This document shows positions 10,166 to 22,475 of a DNA stretch of 64,000 bases, piece after piece. This DNA is from Nelumbo lutea. Taxonomy: Eukaryota > Streptophyta > Magnoliopsida > Proteales > Nelumbonaceae. The translations under genes and the position numbers were made by a program. Location of the stretch: assembly GCA_022828595.1 (NCBI GenBank), contig JAKGHH010000004.1:57562422-57626421 (forward strand), in the 5' to 3' direction. The notes beneath the pieces were generated by a model. It had not been told where the DNA came from. It saw nothing but the letters and a program-made list of their open reading frames with translations, and did no database searches. Position 1 is the first letter of the stretch, and every line of letters starts with the position of its first letter.

Positions 10166-11701
10166 TGACAGGTTTGTCAAAGCCCTCAAAATTAGTATTA
10201 GTCCCACAATAAAATATTTGTAGTAAAAGTGGTACTAGGTCGAATACCACAGGGAGCAAATCAGTAATCTCTTAGCCGAATGGATAAAGTAATTGTGTGG
10301 GAAAATTTAATAACTAAAATTAAATGAATAACAGACTAAACAATCAAGAGAAAAATAAGTCTTACCGAATTCTGGTTCAAGGGTTCGAGTTGAATCGATT
10401 GGCCATCGATCCTAGGTACAATTCAGCATTCTTGCAATTCAAGCATTTAACCTTAGATTTACTAGGATAACCATAATAAACCTTGTGTTTTCCTAATTCA
10501 GTTGACCAAACCCAGCATTTGATCAACACTTATCACCACTCAACTGGGTACGATAGCGTTCATGTTAAACAATGATAGCATTAAGATTTGTGAAAATAGT
10601 TAAACCAAAATAACAATAATTGAGATAGCTGCAAATATTGAATTTTGTTCCATCGATTCTTTTAGGTTGAACCATGATAAAACGTTGGTCAAAGGCTGTC
10701 ACGAACAATTGACCCAAAAAGATATCAACCTAATTGCTACTTGTACCATTATTCATAACAATTATGGATCACCAAAATCATGGATAGCAATAGAAAAATC
10801 AACATTAATTCAGTTTGTCAAACTAATTAACATCAACATCCAATAAAAATATGCACAAGAATCAATGAATACTTGAATTAGAAAGCAAGAAAATAAAGTA
10901 ACTACAGAACCTCACAATGACATGATCGAACCTCCCCCCCTTGAACCAGTAAAAGAAACTTAGCTACTCATGATCTGCGCAATCTCCATGCTTTCTTGTC
11001 CATAGCCGAACTACCTTCTTGAGCTTCTTGGCCTCTTGATGATCTCTTGGATCTTGGAATTAGTGATGCTAGAGCTGGTTTGCCACCCTCTTTATATAGC
11101 CAAAGGAAAGGGCTGTTTTCCAACTCCATCTAGGAGATCATCTTATCTTTAGGGAGTCTTGATCTTATCTTCTTTGAACTAATCCTATCCTATCTCTTTT
11201 CTAATCCCCAACCTTCTTATCCTTATAGGATTACATTCAAAATTTAGATTTAATAAGACTCTCTCCCTATTGGGAGATTACATTCGAATTAGGACTCTAG
11301 ACTCTTGTCTCTGAGTTGGGCTTCTCTACTACTTGGGCTGCTTCCAGGTTCTTCTACGAGTTGGGCTTCAGCTGTTAAATGGGTCTGGCTACGACGTTGC
11401 TCCGACTTCGGTCCCGGTTTCGTACTCGATGTGGACCGAATCAGTCAAAACCCAAAACATAATAGTCGTGGGCCATTCGTTATTCTTTCTAATGCTTATT
11501 GAATTTCCCAATTCGGAGTCCGGAATTGTGAGTTAGGCCAAGATCACTGACTATCGCCGAAACTGTGCAAAATCACCCGAATTGGGGACAAAAATAGGCC
11601 CAGATCACTCACTCACAAGAGTAATGAGTGCATTTAAGTGTTAAAATATGAAAAAAGATGAAAATTAGGGGACAAAAATAGGATTCTTTTCCGTCTCATC
11701 A
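10166..11701 (-). repeat. Gyp-1 5' LTR
   Basis: 1,536 bp, TGATGAGACG at 11701 to CA at 10166 on the minus strand. It pairs with 5237-6788. A patch near 11583-11625 differs sharply from the partner LTR and repeats nearby motifs (GGGGACAAAAATAG, GGCCCAGATCAC), suggesting a local template jump. Confidence 0.9.
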
Positions 11702-12892
11702 ATAGGGTGTGGGCCCAATCCTATCAGCTGATCTTATCTCATAATTCGCCCCTTAAAGACTAATCAAATTAGCCCAGTTCGAAATGGGCTTAAGGCCCAT
11801 TTAGGGTTATGTATTCATTAAACCTTCCAAACTGTTGCCCAGTTGGGCTTCCTTTTATGGCGTGGGACCCAAACATTGATCTACACATCAGCCACATGGG
11901 TTCAGCCCAGCCTTTGTTACAAGGCCTGGCCGAATACACTGTTATGGACAGCGCACCCCCTGAAACCCATCAGATGGGTTCTATGGGCCCAACACTTATT
12001 CTAAGTGGTCCCTAGGCCAAGCCACCTTGTAACACCCAGGGACTGTGGGCAGATGCAAGATTAGCCCATCAGGTATTATCCTCAATGGTCTTACACTTAA
12101 CCTCTCAGCCCATAATGATCATACATTGCCCGACAAAAGAGGACCTCTCCCTCGGCTGCAAGGAAGAGTGTTGCACTCTCTCAAGTATGGATCCCGGGAA
12201 TTAAAACCTTTTGCAAACATTTTAAAACCATAATATATATACTTTTTATATCTCATATAAAATATATTTTGCAAAACAAATCTCAACGATTGAAATCGGC
12301 TGCCGGCAGTCTTGGTTTCCATCAGTTAGAGTGCATCCCCGATCCTTACCTTTGTCTGACAAAGGGGCTGATCCTGTCACTATGATCACCCACTCAGATG
12401 AATTCTTAGACTGTCCCAACATACCCAAGTTTTGACCCCCGCTAAGGATCTCACTGATTGGTATATCAAAGACAGCCCAATCCGACACCTAGTGCAGTAT
12501 CATAATCGAGTCTAGGGGTCAGGTGTAACTTTCCAGTTTTGCCCATCAATCTCCAAGGTCCAAGGCAATACTGAAAATCTGGTCTGGTTCAAAGATTCAA
12601 TTAATCCCACACTGTATGTGCCTAGGGTCTCAGCCCGGTAGCTGAGACAAGCCACCCCAACCGACTTGGTGGCACCACAGTGTCAGCCTTGTCAGGATAG
12701 GTCTCCCCAGACCGACCCACTGGCTGTGAACATTCTAAACTAACACGAGTCTCATTAAGTGTCCAGTTTAAGGGTATTACACAGAAACATACCAAGGGAA
12801 GATGAATCAAATATGCACTTTTATTCAATTACAATAAACTCATAAAGTACATCAATTTGATTGAAGCTAAGGGCATACAAAACTGTCTAACA
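11702..12892 (-). repeat. Cop-2 3' LTR, truncated
   Basis: The minus strand starts TGTTAGACAG at 12892 and runs 1.19 kb to the Gyp-1 LTR boundary. The U5 side and part of U3 are missing. It matches 1800-2957. Confidence 0.85.
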
Positions 12893-12906
12893 GCTCCCAC
12901 TTGCAC

Positions 12907-14639
12907 TTAGGTCCAATCAGGTACTAGCCGGAGTCCCATGCTTTCCACGTGTTTCTCAAACACTTTCTGTGAAAGTGGCTTTGTCAATGGGTCTGCTACA
13001 TTTTCCGCTGATGCTACCTTTTGAATCAGGACGTCCCTTCTACCAACAATTTCCCTCAGTACATGATACTTCCTCTCGATGTGTTTCGACTTCGAGTGGG
13101 CTCGTGGCTCCTTTGCCTGAGCAATAGCTCCATTGTGGTCACACAACAATGGGATGGGTGATGTGCTGGATGGAATTACTTCCAACTCATAAACGATCTT
13201 CTTCATCCTCACGGCTTCCTTGGCAGCCTCACTTGCGGCAATGTACTCGGCCTCGGTCGTGGAGTCTGCAGTGGACCCCTGTTTGCTGCTTTTTCAACAA
13301 ACAGCATACGATCCTATCGTGAAAACATACCTAGATGTAGATTTTCTCTCATCTAAATCTGACTGAAAATCGACATCTGTATACCCATGGATCTATAGTG
13401 AGCTACCATTGAATACTAGACAAAACTCTTTTGTCCTTCGAAGGTACTTAAGTATGTTTTTTCACAGCAGTCCAATGCCCCTGCCCTGGGTTGGCCTAAA
13501 ATCTGCTTACTACAATCATTGCCAGAGCAATGTCAAGGCGAGTGCACAACATGGCATACATGATGCTCCCTACGGCAGAGGCATAGGGAACATTCTTCAT
13601 GCCATCAATCTCCTCAGAAGTCTTGGGAGACATCTTCTTGGAGAGAGTGACTCCGTGCCTGAAAGGAACATTTCCTTTCTTGGAGTTTTCCATTCTGTAT
13701 CTTTTGACTATTTTGTCAATGTAGGCAGATTGGGATAATCCTATTATCCGCTTCGATCTATCTCTATAGAGTCGAAGACCGAGTATATAGGAGGCCTATC
13801 CAAGATCTTTCATGGAGAAATGCTGTGAAAGCCATACTTTTACCGTAGTCAACATTCCTACATCATTCTCAATGAGTAGAATGTCATCTACATACAGAAC
13901 CAAGAAGGTAACCTTATCTCCACTGTACTTCCTGTAAACACAGGGTTCATCCGGATTCTGCTCGAACATAAACGATTTGACGGCAGTCAAAATGGATGTT
14001 CCAACTTCTAAAAGCTTGCTTCATTCCATAAATGGATCTATTAAGTTTACATACCATGTTTTCCTGACCTGCAGCTATGAAGCCTTGTGGTTGCTGCATA
14101 TAGATATCTTCAGTAAGATCTCCATTCAGGAATGCAGTTTTGACATCCATTTGCCAAATCTCATAATCATGGTATGCTGCTACAACTAGCAGGATCCTAA
14201 TGGATTTAAGCATGGCCACAGACGAAAATGTTTCCTCATAATCGATGTCCTCTTTCTGAGTGTACCCTTTCGCCACCAGACGAGCTTTGAAGGTCTCAAC
14301 CCTACCATCGGGGCCCTTCTTCCTCTTGTAAATCCATTTGCAACCAATTGCTTTTACCCTGGAGGGCGGATCTACTAGAGTCCAGACTCCATTGGTCTCC
14401 ATTGAGTCCATCTCTGCTCTCATGGCCTCCACCCACTTTTGGGAATCTATGTCCAACATAGCTTCCGCGTAAGTCACGGGATCCTCCTCACTAGTCAAGG
14501 TTTCCACCAGGTAAACTATCCTGGTCATAACCATAATGGACTGGTGGCCTAGATACCCGAGTGGATCTTCTAGGTTGGTCACTACTTGGAACTTGTGGGA
14601 CATCTCCCATTGCTCCTGAGCTCTCCTCATTAAGAACAA
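12907..14639 (-). pseudogene. Copia reverse transcriptase and RNase H (Cop-2)
   Basis: Minus strand. RT from about 14510 (CKWIYKRKKGPDG, DVKTAFLNGDL, SIYGMKQAFRSW), a frameshift near 13985, then the catalytic YVDDILLIEND in 13990-13796. The connection domain and RNase H follow in pieces (13693-13496, 13212-12907), ending PDWT-stop at 12907. It copies element RNA into DNA and degrades the RNA template in the family. This copy is broken at several points. Confidence 0.9.
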
Positions 14640-15950
14640 TTTCCTGACGATGGGTGTCTAGGATATAATCGGTCTCCAAGAACTGGGCATTTCGACTACA
14701 GAACACTTTCTGCTCACTTGGGTCATAGAGAAGGTACCTACATAGCCTTTTGGGTAGCCCCCAAATAGGCAACGACTGGTCTTGGATTCCAACTTGTCCA
14801 CACTCGTTCTTTTAACGTGTGCTGGACAACCCCAAATCTTCAAGTGTCTGACACTTGGTTTCTTTATGGTCCAAAGTTCATATGGAGTGTTCGGAACCGA
14901 TTTGGTTGGAACCCGATTCAACAAGTAGATCGCAGTCTCTAATGCGTAACCCCAAAAGGATGTGGGTAACTCTGAGTGTATGAGACCAGACCATATCCAA
15001 TAAGGTCCTATTCCTCCTCTCTGAAACACTGTTAAGTTGTGGTGTAGCAGGAGCTAATTGTGATACTATCCCATTGTCCTTTAAGTAGTCCCTAAACTCG
15101 TCAGAGAGATACTCACCCCTCGATCAGATCGAAGGGCTTTAATTTCTCTCCCCAACTGTTTCTTGACCTCTTGTCTAAACTCTTTGAACCTTTCAAAGGA
15201 TTCAGTCTTGTGTCTCATTAGGTACATTTAACCATATCGTGGGAAATCATCTGTGAAGGTAATGAAATACACGTGTTGATTCCGTATCCTAACACTTAGG
15301 GGACCACATACATCTATATGTATTAGGTCAAGTGTGCCTGTACATCTTTCATGCTTACCGTCAAATGGCCATTTTGTCATCTTGCCTTGTAGGCAAGGCT
15401 CACAGGTGGGAAGATCTTCTACAGTTAGAAAATCCAAAGGACCATCCTTTACCAACCTTGTGATTCGGTCAACACCGATGCGGCGAAGTCGGTAGTGCCA
15501 CAGACATGTGGGATTAACTGTATCACGGGCTCTCTTCTTGGGGATTTCAGCCAACGTAGTTTCGGTTATGTTAGTTTCTAGAGAAGGATGTAGAACATAG
15601 AGACCATTCTCTAGTTCCCCGTATGCGATGAATCTATTATTTCTTTTAATAGTAATCGTATTACTAAAGAAGACAGAATAACCATCTACACAGTTTTGAA
15701 ACAAAAATCAAATTTCTTCTTAAGTTTTCTACATAAAGACAATCTTTGAATACAATTTTTCCTTCTCTAAAAATTAACTCCATAGTTCCTATTGCCGCAG
15801 CTGCAACAGTTGCAATAGTCTCCAAGTAGAGAGTGACTTCTCCTTCACTCAGCCTTCTGCTTACCTTGAACCCCTGCAGTGAGTTACACGCATAAGTTGA
15901 AGCCCCAGAGTCAATACACCAGGACGCAGAAGCTACCAATAAATTGGTTT
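14640..15950 (-). pseudogene. Copia protease and integrase (Cop-2)
   Basis: Minus strand. The protease active site DSGAS lies near 15900-15912 (CIDSGASTYACN). The GAG-pre-integrase and zinc-binding region (15704-15228) reads LWHYRLRRIG, where sister copies keep a second His after Leu-Gly, so one HHCC ligand is lost; CEPC is kept. The first catalytic Asp is in HIDVCGPLS and the second is in the TDDF stretch. The C-terminal part continues 15029-14658 in another frame. A frameshift near 15680 and another between 15030 and 15228 break the gene. Confidence 0.85.
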
Positions 15951-16761
15951 CTATAACACAAGTTTCAAAATTACCTTTCTTGGGTTCCAGGTAGGCAGGA
16001 CAATTCCGTTTCTAGTGGCCGGTCTTCTTGCAGAAGTGACATGCATCTGATGCTTTGTCTTTCTTCTACCTTTTGCCCTTGGTGACTTTCTTCTGAGGCT
16101 TCTTTGCCTTCCTCTTTCTCTTGCCCGTTTTGCTAGCTTCAACAAGCATAGCTATAGGCTCATCCTTTTTAATTAGTTCTTCAGCTCTTTGCAACATATT
16201 GTTGAGCTCTTGCAAGCTGACATTCAGCTTGTTCATGTTATAGTTCATGATGAACGAATTAAAGGAAGAAGGCAAAGAATTAAGGATAGCGTCTATCTAG
16301 GTTGCGAGGTCTATCCCGGATCCAAGAGCCTCCAGTTCGTTGATGTAACCCATCATCCGAAGACAATGGTCTCGAACTTGTTGGCCCTTGGACATTTGAG
16401 TGGTCATGAACTGCTTCAAGACCTTTCGCCGAGTAGAATGATTCTGCTCTTCATACATCGTCCTTAGGCTATCTAATATGCCCTTGGCAAGTTTGATCTG
16501 ATCGAACTGCCTCTGTATTGGGTTGTCCAAGGAAGCGATGATGTAACACCGGGCTAGGGAGTTTTTCTCCTCCCATTCCTGATAGTCTCTCCTTTGGGCC
16601 TCAGAAGCCCTGTCTCCCAGACGCTCTGGGGCAGGATTCTTTGCCACTTTGTCCAACTTTTCTGAAGCTAGGACCAGCATAAGGTTCCTGTACCAGTCCG
16701 CGTAGTTTGGGCCCTTAAGCTTGTTGTCATCAATAAGCTTTGCAAAAGATCCGTTTGCCAT
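15951..16761 (-). pseudogene. Copia gag (Cop-2)
   Basis: Minus strand, starting at MANGSFAKLIDD (ATG 16759-16761); the same start occurs in Cop-8. It holds the UBN2-type gag (LKGPNYADWYRNL) and the RKVLKQFMTTQMSKGQQ region. A TAG at 16297-16299 replaces CAG. The frame goes on through LNVSLQELNNMLQRAEELIKK and a Lys-rich basic tail, another TAG near 16064-16066 that Cop-8 shares, and a zinc knuckle whose Trp codon is TAG. Gag forms the cytoplasmic particle in this family. This copy is inactive. Confidence 0.85.
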
Positions 16762-17757
16762 TTTCTGATAAAAGAGCAAACATCAGTCCACAACCTAATT
16801 TGATTCATGTTCATTTCATAGATATGGATTTTAATCTATGATCCATTTCCATTTATTCATCTCTGAGATTTCCCTCCTTTCTCAGTGACGGAGACTATGG
16901 ATTGTCTTTGGAAATGTGGGAAATCACATAGGGTGCATGGAACCAACTATTTCAGCTGCATAACCCCACCACCTTTCTGTAAAGGATCATATCCACTCAT
17001 CATATGAGTTTTCCCTTTGGCCTCTATCAGATAAGGTTCAAAGCCGTTTTCAGGTAAACCTTTCTGTCCAGTGAGTGTTTACCCATCATATTCGGGAATG
17101 CCAAGGTACCGTGAGAGAGTTTCCATTTTCTGGTGAAGCCCCTCCCACATCGGTCTATGATGCCCCTATCATCTTATGAAACATTCAGACAAGCCCAACA
17201 GCAAATGGATAACCCATTTTCTGGTGCATTTCCTCGTTACTGAAGGACCCATCCTCATGCTAATGATGGAAGGCCTTTAGAGAGTTCATCATATGAATCT
17301 CCCTATCACATGCACTCACATTAGATGGAGGGAACAAAATTATGCCCTATTTTGATTTAGGTCAAATCAAAGTGGCTCCCACTGACTTTTATAAAGCCAG
17401 ATTTCGGTGGGCCTTAAATCGGCTAGGGTTCCGCACGTGACCTCTTGATGAGGTGTGGGGCCCACCATTTGAGCGAAGTCATCCAATGACCAAAATGGAC
17501 ACCATGGCAATGATGTGCATTCAGCCATGGTGTGCGCAAGAGCCACTGTCGAATGAGCATGTGCCAAGTACTTATGGCCCATGTACGCAGCACATCACAC
17601 ATCCATACATCTCATGTAGGCATAAATTGATCCAATCAATTAATTATCTGTAAGGCCCGTTGGAAGCCCGTTAAAATTCCATAATATTAACCATTAACAT
17701 TATCTAAGTATATGGGCTGAATTAGGGTTACCCTGTTCGGCCCAAATAGCTTTATAC
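16762..17757 (-). other. Cop-2 leader
   Basis: Untranslated, about 1 kb, matching 1-250 (distal part) and the Cop-8 leader 56880-57892. No frame with family support. Confidence 0.75.
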
Positions 17758-19934
17758 TGTTCTATTGCAAAAATGGGTCCCTTGATCGCTTATGATGGCT
17801 CGAGGAATGCCAAACCTACTGAAGATGTTAGATTTTATAAACCATACAATACATTTAGAATCATCAGTTTTGGTGGCTTTGGCTTCCACCCATTTTGAGA
17901 CATAATCGACTGTCAAAAGTATGTAAGAAAAACCACAAGAGGGGGGAAGGGTCCCATGAAATCAATGCTGCCCCAAATATCAAATATTTCACATATAAGA
18001 ATGGGGGTTTGGGGCATCTCATTCCTACAAGATAGTGTACCTGTTTGTTGACATCTTTCACAATTTTTGCAAAACAAGTAGGCATCTCTAAATAGGGTGG
18101 CCCAATACAGCCCACTATCCAAGACTTTTCGCGCAGTCCTCTTTGGCCCAAAATGGCCCCCACAAGCATAATTATGACAAAACCTTAGAATCAACATCTG
18201 CTCCTCCTCAGGGACACATCTCCTAATCATTTGGTCAGAGCAAAATTTCCATAGGTAGGGTTCGTCCCATACATAATATTTTGCCTCATACCTGATTTTA
18301 TTCTTTATGGATCTGTTAAGGTCATTAGGCAAAATTCTAGTAACCAAGTAATTCACAATGTCAGCATACCATGGAGTCATACCTCTCACATGGAACAAAT
18401 GCTCATCAGGAAGCAACTCACAGATGGGAGAGGAGTCATCGTCTTTCAACATCCTACTTAGGTGATCAGCCACCAAATTTTCAGCTCCCCTTCGATCCTT
18501 GATTTCTAGATCGAACTCTTGGAGCAAGAGTATCCACCTTATCAGCCTCGGTTTTGACTCCTTCTTTGTTAGTAGGTATCTCAAAGCTGCATGGTCAGAA
18601 AAAACAATCACTTTAGAGCCAAGCAAATATGACCTAAATTTGTCTAAAGCAAACACAATAGCTAATAGCTCTTTTTCAGTGGTTGTGTAATTGCTCTGTG
18701 CAGCATTCAACGTTTTGGAAGCATAGTGAATGACATGGCTCTTCCCATTTATTCGCTGCCCTAGAACAGCCCCTATTGCATAATTGCTTGCATCAGTCAT
18801 GATCTCAAAGGGCAAGTTCCAATCGGGTGGTTGAATGATGGGTGCAATGGTTAATAAATTTTTAAGCTTGTTAAATGCTTCCTTGCACTCATCATCAAAA
18901 TCGAAAGGCACATCTTTTTGCAGCAAATTGGACAATGGCAGGGCAATTTTTGAAAAATCTTTGATGAACGTACGATAGAAACCTGCATGTCCAAGAAAAG
19001 AATGAACCTCCTTAACATTTGTAGGGTACGGTAAACTCCCAATCAAATCAATTTTTGCCTTGTCAACTTCTATTCCTCTAGCTGAAACTACATGTCCCAA
19101 CACAATACCCTCCTTCACCATAAAATGACATTTTTCATAGTTTAAGACAGGATTTGTTTCCACACACCTATTCAGAATTTTACTTAAACTATTCAAACAG
19201 TCATCAAACGAATCACCATAAACAGTAAAATCATCCATGAACACTTCAATGCATTTTTCAATAAAATCAGAAAATATGCTTATCATGCATATTTGAAAAG
19301 TACCCGAAGCGTTACACAAACCAAAGGGCATTCGTCTGTAGGCGAAAGTGCCGAATGGACAAGTGAATGTAGTTTTCTCTTGGTCCTCCTGCACAATAAC
19401 AATCTGATAATACCGAGAGAATCCATTGAGAAAATTGAAGAAAGCCTTACTTGCCAGCCTCTCTAGCATTTGATCAATGAAGGGTAGGGGAAAATGGTCC
19501 TTTCGAGTGGCCAAGTTGAGTTTTCGAAAATCTATTACCATTCGCCAGCCACCTTGTACCCTCATGGGAATTAGTTCATTATTTTTATTTTTTACTATAG
19601 TCATCCCAGTTTTCTTAGGCACAAGATGAATAGGACTTACCCATTTGCTGTCTGAAATTGGATAAATTATCCCTTCATCTAACAGTTTAAGCACCTCTTT
19701 CATTACTACCTCTTTCATTATCGGGTTGAGTTTCCTTTGTGGCTCTCTAACCGGTTTGACATCATCTTTCAAAAGGATCCTATGCATGCAAATCGAGGGG
19801 CTGACCCCTTTTATGTTTCCTAGGGTCCAGCCAATTGCCTCCTTATGGTCCTTTAGGACTTTGATGAGCCTCTCCTCTTGCTCCTCAGTCAACCATTTTG
19901 CAATGATCACAGGCAATGTCTCTTTTTCGCCCAA
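17758..19934 (-). pseudogene. Ty3 reverse transcriptase, RNase H and partial integrase (Gyp-2)
   Basis: An uninterrupted 673-residue frame (19934-17913). [14 protein letters not shown] (129-140), motif [12 protein letters not shown] (168-178), PFGLCNA (203-209), motif C VFMDD (231-235). RNase H: Asp381 in MTDAS, the TTEKEL Glu, Asp447 in FSDHAAL and Asp490 in VADHLSR. Integrase: zinc ligands His587, His594, Cys622 and Cys625, then first DDE Asp658 in [11 protein letters not shown]. Motif A normally has Asp where this copy has Asn170, which should abolish RT. A one-base loss in a C run near 17941-17946 breaks the frame. The next frame continues the integrase core to the ISDQGTHF region, where the element is cut before the last catalytic Glu. 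Confidence 0.92.
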
Positions 19935-20044
19935 GTAGGCATATTTTAGGTGATCAGGTAGGATCTTTAGTTCCAGCTTTGGAGCCTGTAAAACAGAGGG
20001 CAGTAGCCTTGTGTGAGAAACTTTCGATTGAACATCAGAAGTAC

Positions 20045-21116
20045 TTACCTCCTGTTCAGGTTCCGGAGTATCATAGGATGCATCGATCTCCTCCTCCCTG
20101 TCTGATTGTGCTTATATTCCAGCTCATCGTCCATGTCCTCCTCTCTAAAGACTTTCTGCACAATCGAATCGATAGTATCAATAGAACATATCAAATGACA
20201 GTCACTAGGATATTTCATTGCATAAAAAATATTAAATTTTACAATCTCTTCGTCAAACTCGACGGAGAGAGTACCCTCGTCCACATCTATTTTGGTCTTG
20301 GCCATTTTCATGAATGGCCGACCTAATAGAAGTGGGGCTGAACTCGTGGTTGTGTCTTCTTCCATCTTCAGGATGTAAAAATCAGTTGGAAAGATCAAAT
20401 CATTAACCTACACTAATACATCCTCAACAATCCCTTCTAGGTATGCATTAGAACGATTAGCCAATCGAATAACAACTCTAGTCTCTTTTAAAGGACCTAG
20501 TCTCAATGCACAATAAATCGAGTGGCATGACATTAATAAATGCACCTAAGTCCAGCATGGCACGCTCGATTCGTTTATTGCCAATCACACAAGGTAAGGT
20601 AAACATACCTGGATCAGCATGCTTTTCTGGCAGGGTCCTCTTGATTACGGCTGAAACGTTCTCTCCCACTCTTACTTTTTCATCAATTCGTAGCCTCCTC
20701 TTGTTAGTGCATAACTCTTTAGAAAATTTTGCATATCTAGAGATTTGTTTTATTGCATCTAGCAAGGGAATGTTGATCTCCACCTTCCTGAAGGTTTCTA
20801 ACACTTCTTGTTCATATTCCTCTTTCTTTGAACTTGCCAACCTGCTAGGAAAAGGTGGTACAACATTAGTAACCTTAGGGAGAGGGGGGTCCGATTTTAC
20901 CACAATGGGGCTGTTGTTTGACCCTTGTCCTTCCTCTTCCTTGGCTGCCTTTGATGGTGAACTTGGTTGGGACTGCAATTCTCTTCCACTCCTCAACACC
21001 ACTTTACTTGCATTCTCTTTCGGATTAACTATCATTTGTGAGGGTAGTTTCCCAGAGTTCTGCGCATCCAACTTGCTGATGGAAGTGGCAAATTGGCTAA
21101 TTTGGTTCCCCAAATT
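20045..21116 (-). pseudogene. Ty3 aspartic protease region (Gyp-2)
   Basis: Minus strand, in pieces. 21113-20478 holds the charged linker, KHADPGMFTLPCVIGNKRIE and the active site MLDLGAFINVMP, then a frameshift near 20525. 20398-20045 holds the C-terminal protease half with LLLGRPFMKMAKTKIDVDEG. A TAG at 21117-21119 separates it from gag where Gyp-1 has CAG. Between 19935 and 20045 the frame to RT is also shifted. Same family as 7922-8914. Confidence 0.85.
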
Positions 21117-21184
21117 CTAAATGCTGGTTCTCGTTTCCTGTTGAAATTGCTGAGTATTTGTAGTGAGAGCCTTAACTATATCAT

Positions 21185-22231
21185 CTAAGGACATACCTGA
21201 ATTCGGGGGTTGGCCTTGCGCTGTGATGGGTGTTGAAAACTGGGGCTGTCGACTAAAATACTAGGGATGATATTTTGTTGTCCTCTTTGGTTCCCGTAGC
21301 TTAGATTTGGATGATCTCTCCACCCCGGATTGTAATGATTGGAGTAAGGATCATACTTTCGTTGGTGCTTGCTCGGGAATCCTCCCACGACATTGACTTG
21401 CTGCATCGGGCCATCTTGTAGTGATGGACACATGTCCGTATGATGTCCAGGGATCGAACAGATACTACACACCCTGGCAGTTTGTAATTGTCCCACTACA
21501 AGCTGCTTAACCAAAGCAGTTAAATAAAAAATCTGGTTTTCTAAATTTGCATGGCTTACCTCGTTAACCCTTCTAATGGTACCTTCTATCCTTGTACCGA
21601 ATTGGTGAGAATTTTCAACCATATTGGAGATTAATTCCCTAGTCACTTCAGGTGTCTTGCTCACTAAAGCTCCTCCACTGGCTGCATCGACCATACTTCT
21701 ATCCATGGGCTGAAGCCCTTCATAGAAGTATTGGATTAATAATTGTTCAGGAATTTGGTGGTGGGGACTACAACTAGCAACAAGTTGCTTAAACCTTTCC
21801 CAATATTCATATAATGTCTCACCACCAAACTGCCGAACTCCACATATTTCTTTTCTTATATTCGCAGCTCGGGACACAGGAAAATATTTATCTAAAAATA
21901 TCCTATTCATTTCATCCCATGTGCATACTGAACCGGGAGGGAGAATATACAACCAATCCTTTGCTTTATCTCTTAAAGTAAATGGAAAGGCTATGAGTTT
22001 TACCTGGTCCTCAGTCATACCATGGGGTTTCATGCTTGAACAGACAACATGAAATTCGTTTAAATGTTTGTGAGGGTCCTCACCTGGGAACCCATGAAAC
22101 AGAGACAATAGTTGAATCAAACCAGATTTGAGTTCAAAGGCTACCTCAAGAGTGGGGTACGTGATGCATAAGGGCTGTTGGTTCATAATTGGTGCAGCCA
22201 ACTCCCTCAATGTCCTCTCTCTGTCAGCCAT
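21185..22231 (-). pseudogene. Ty3 gag (Gyp-2)
   Basis: Minus strand. The frame opens at 22291, but the start shared with the inverted relic at 4872 is MADRERTLRE (ATG 22229-22231), so I prefer that. Numbering from the frame opening, the capsid domain covers about residues 60-210 (FPFTLRDKAKDWLY, WDEMNRIFLDKYF, YEYWERFKQL). The zinc knuckle is complete: Cys275, Cys278, His283, Cys288. A frameshift near 21235 ends the frame early compared with Gyp-1. Confidence 0.88.
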
Positions 22232-22450
22232 TCTTTCTCCTTTTTCGAAGATGGGAAAATCACAAGTGGGCAATTCGCAATCCGAGTTCACCTTTTTTGG
22301 TGAACGATCCTTCCTTTGCTTCGCCTCCTTCCTTAAACGACGGGTGGTCCTCTCAATTTCGGGGTTGTACTGAAGTTCACCTCATTGAGAAGCACGAGTC
22401 ATAAACAAGAAGGTTAGCAAAAGATGGTAATAGTTAAGAAATTAACGTTG

Positions 22451-22469
22451 CTCCCCGGCAACGGCGCCA
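22451..22469 (-). other. Primer-binding site, tRNA-Asp (Gyp-2)
   Basis: The minus strand reads TGGCGCCGTTGCCGGGGAG, a perfect match to the plant tRNA-Asp 3' end complement as I know it, six bases from the LTR end. Confidence 0.9.
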
Positions 22470-22475
22470 AAATTT

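Larger units (their letters stand above)
5237..11701 (-). mobile_element. Gyp-1: Ty3 retrotransposon deletion derivative (gag-PR only)
   Basis: Minus-strand element with 5' LTR 10166-11701, tRNA-Asp primer site 10141-10159, gag and protease 7922-9925, pol C-terminal tail 7854-7935, long 3' UTR, polypurine tract 6791-6803 and 3' LTR 5237-6788. Reverse transcriptase, RNase H and integrase are missing: the protease tail joins within a few codons to the last residues of pol. The internal region is only about 3.4 kb. It is inserted in the LTR of Cop-2, with homology resuming at 11702 in the middle of that LTR. No matching target-site duplication was found, because the left side runs into a second leader unit. 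Classification as non-chromoviral (Athila/Tat-like) rests on the primer site and the Gyp-2 proteins. Confidence 0.85.
11702..17757 (-). mobile_element. Cop-2: Ty1/copia element, truncated at both ends
   Basis: Minus strand. Truncated 3' LTR (11702-12892), polypurine tract (12893-12906), pol and gag (12907-16761) and leader (16762-17757). The LTR is cut by Gyp-1 on the left. The leader is cut on the right at about 17757, where Ty3 integrase sequence starts. It is the most complete copia coding region in the window, although frameshifts and stops break it. Confidence 0.85.
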
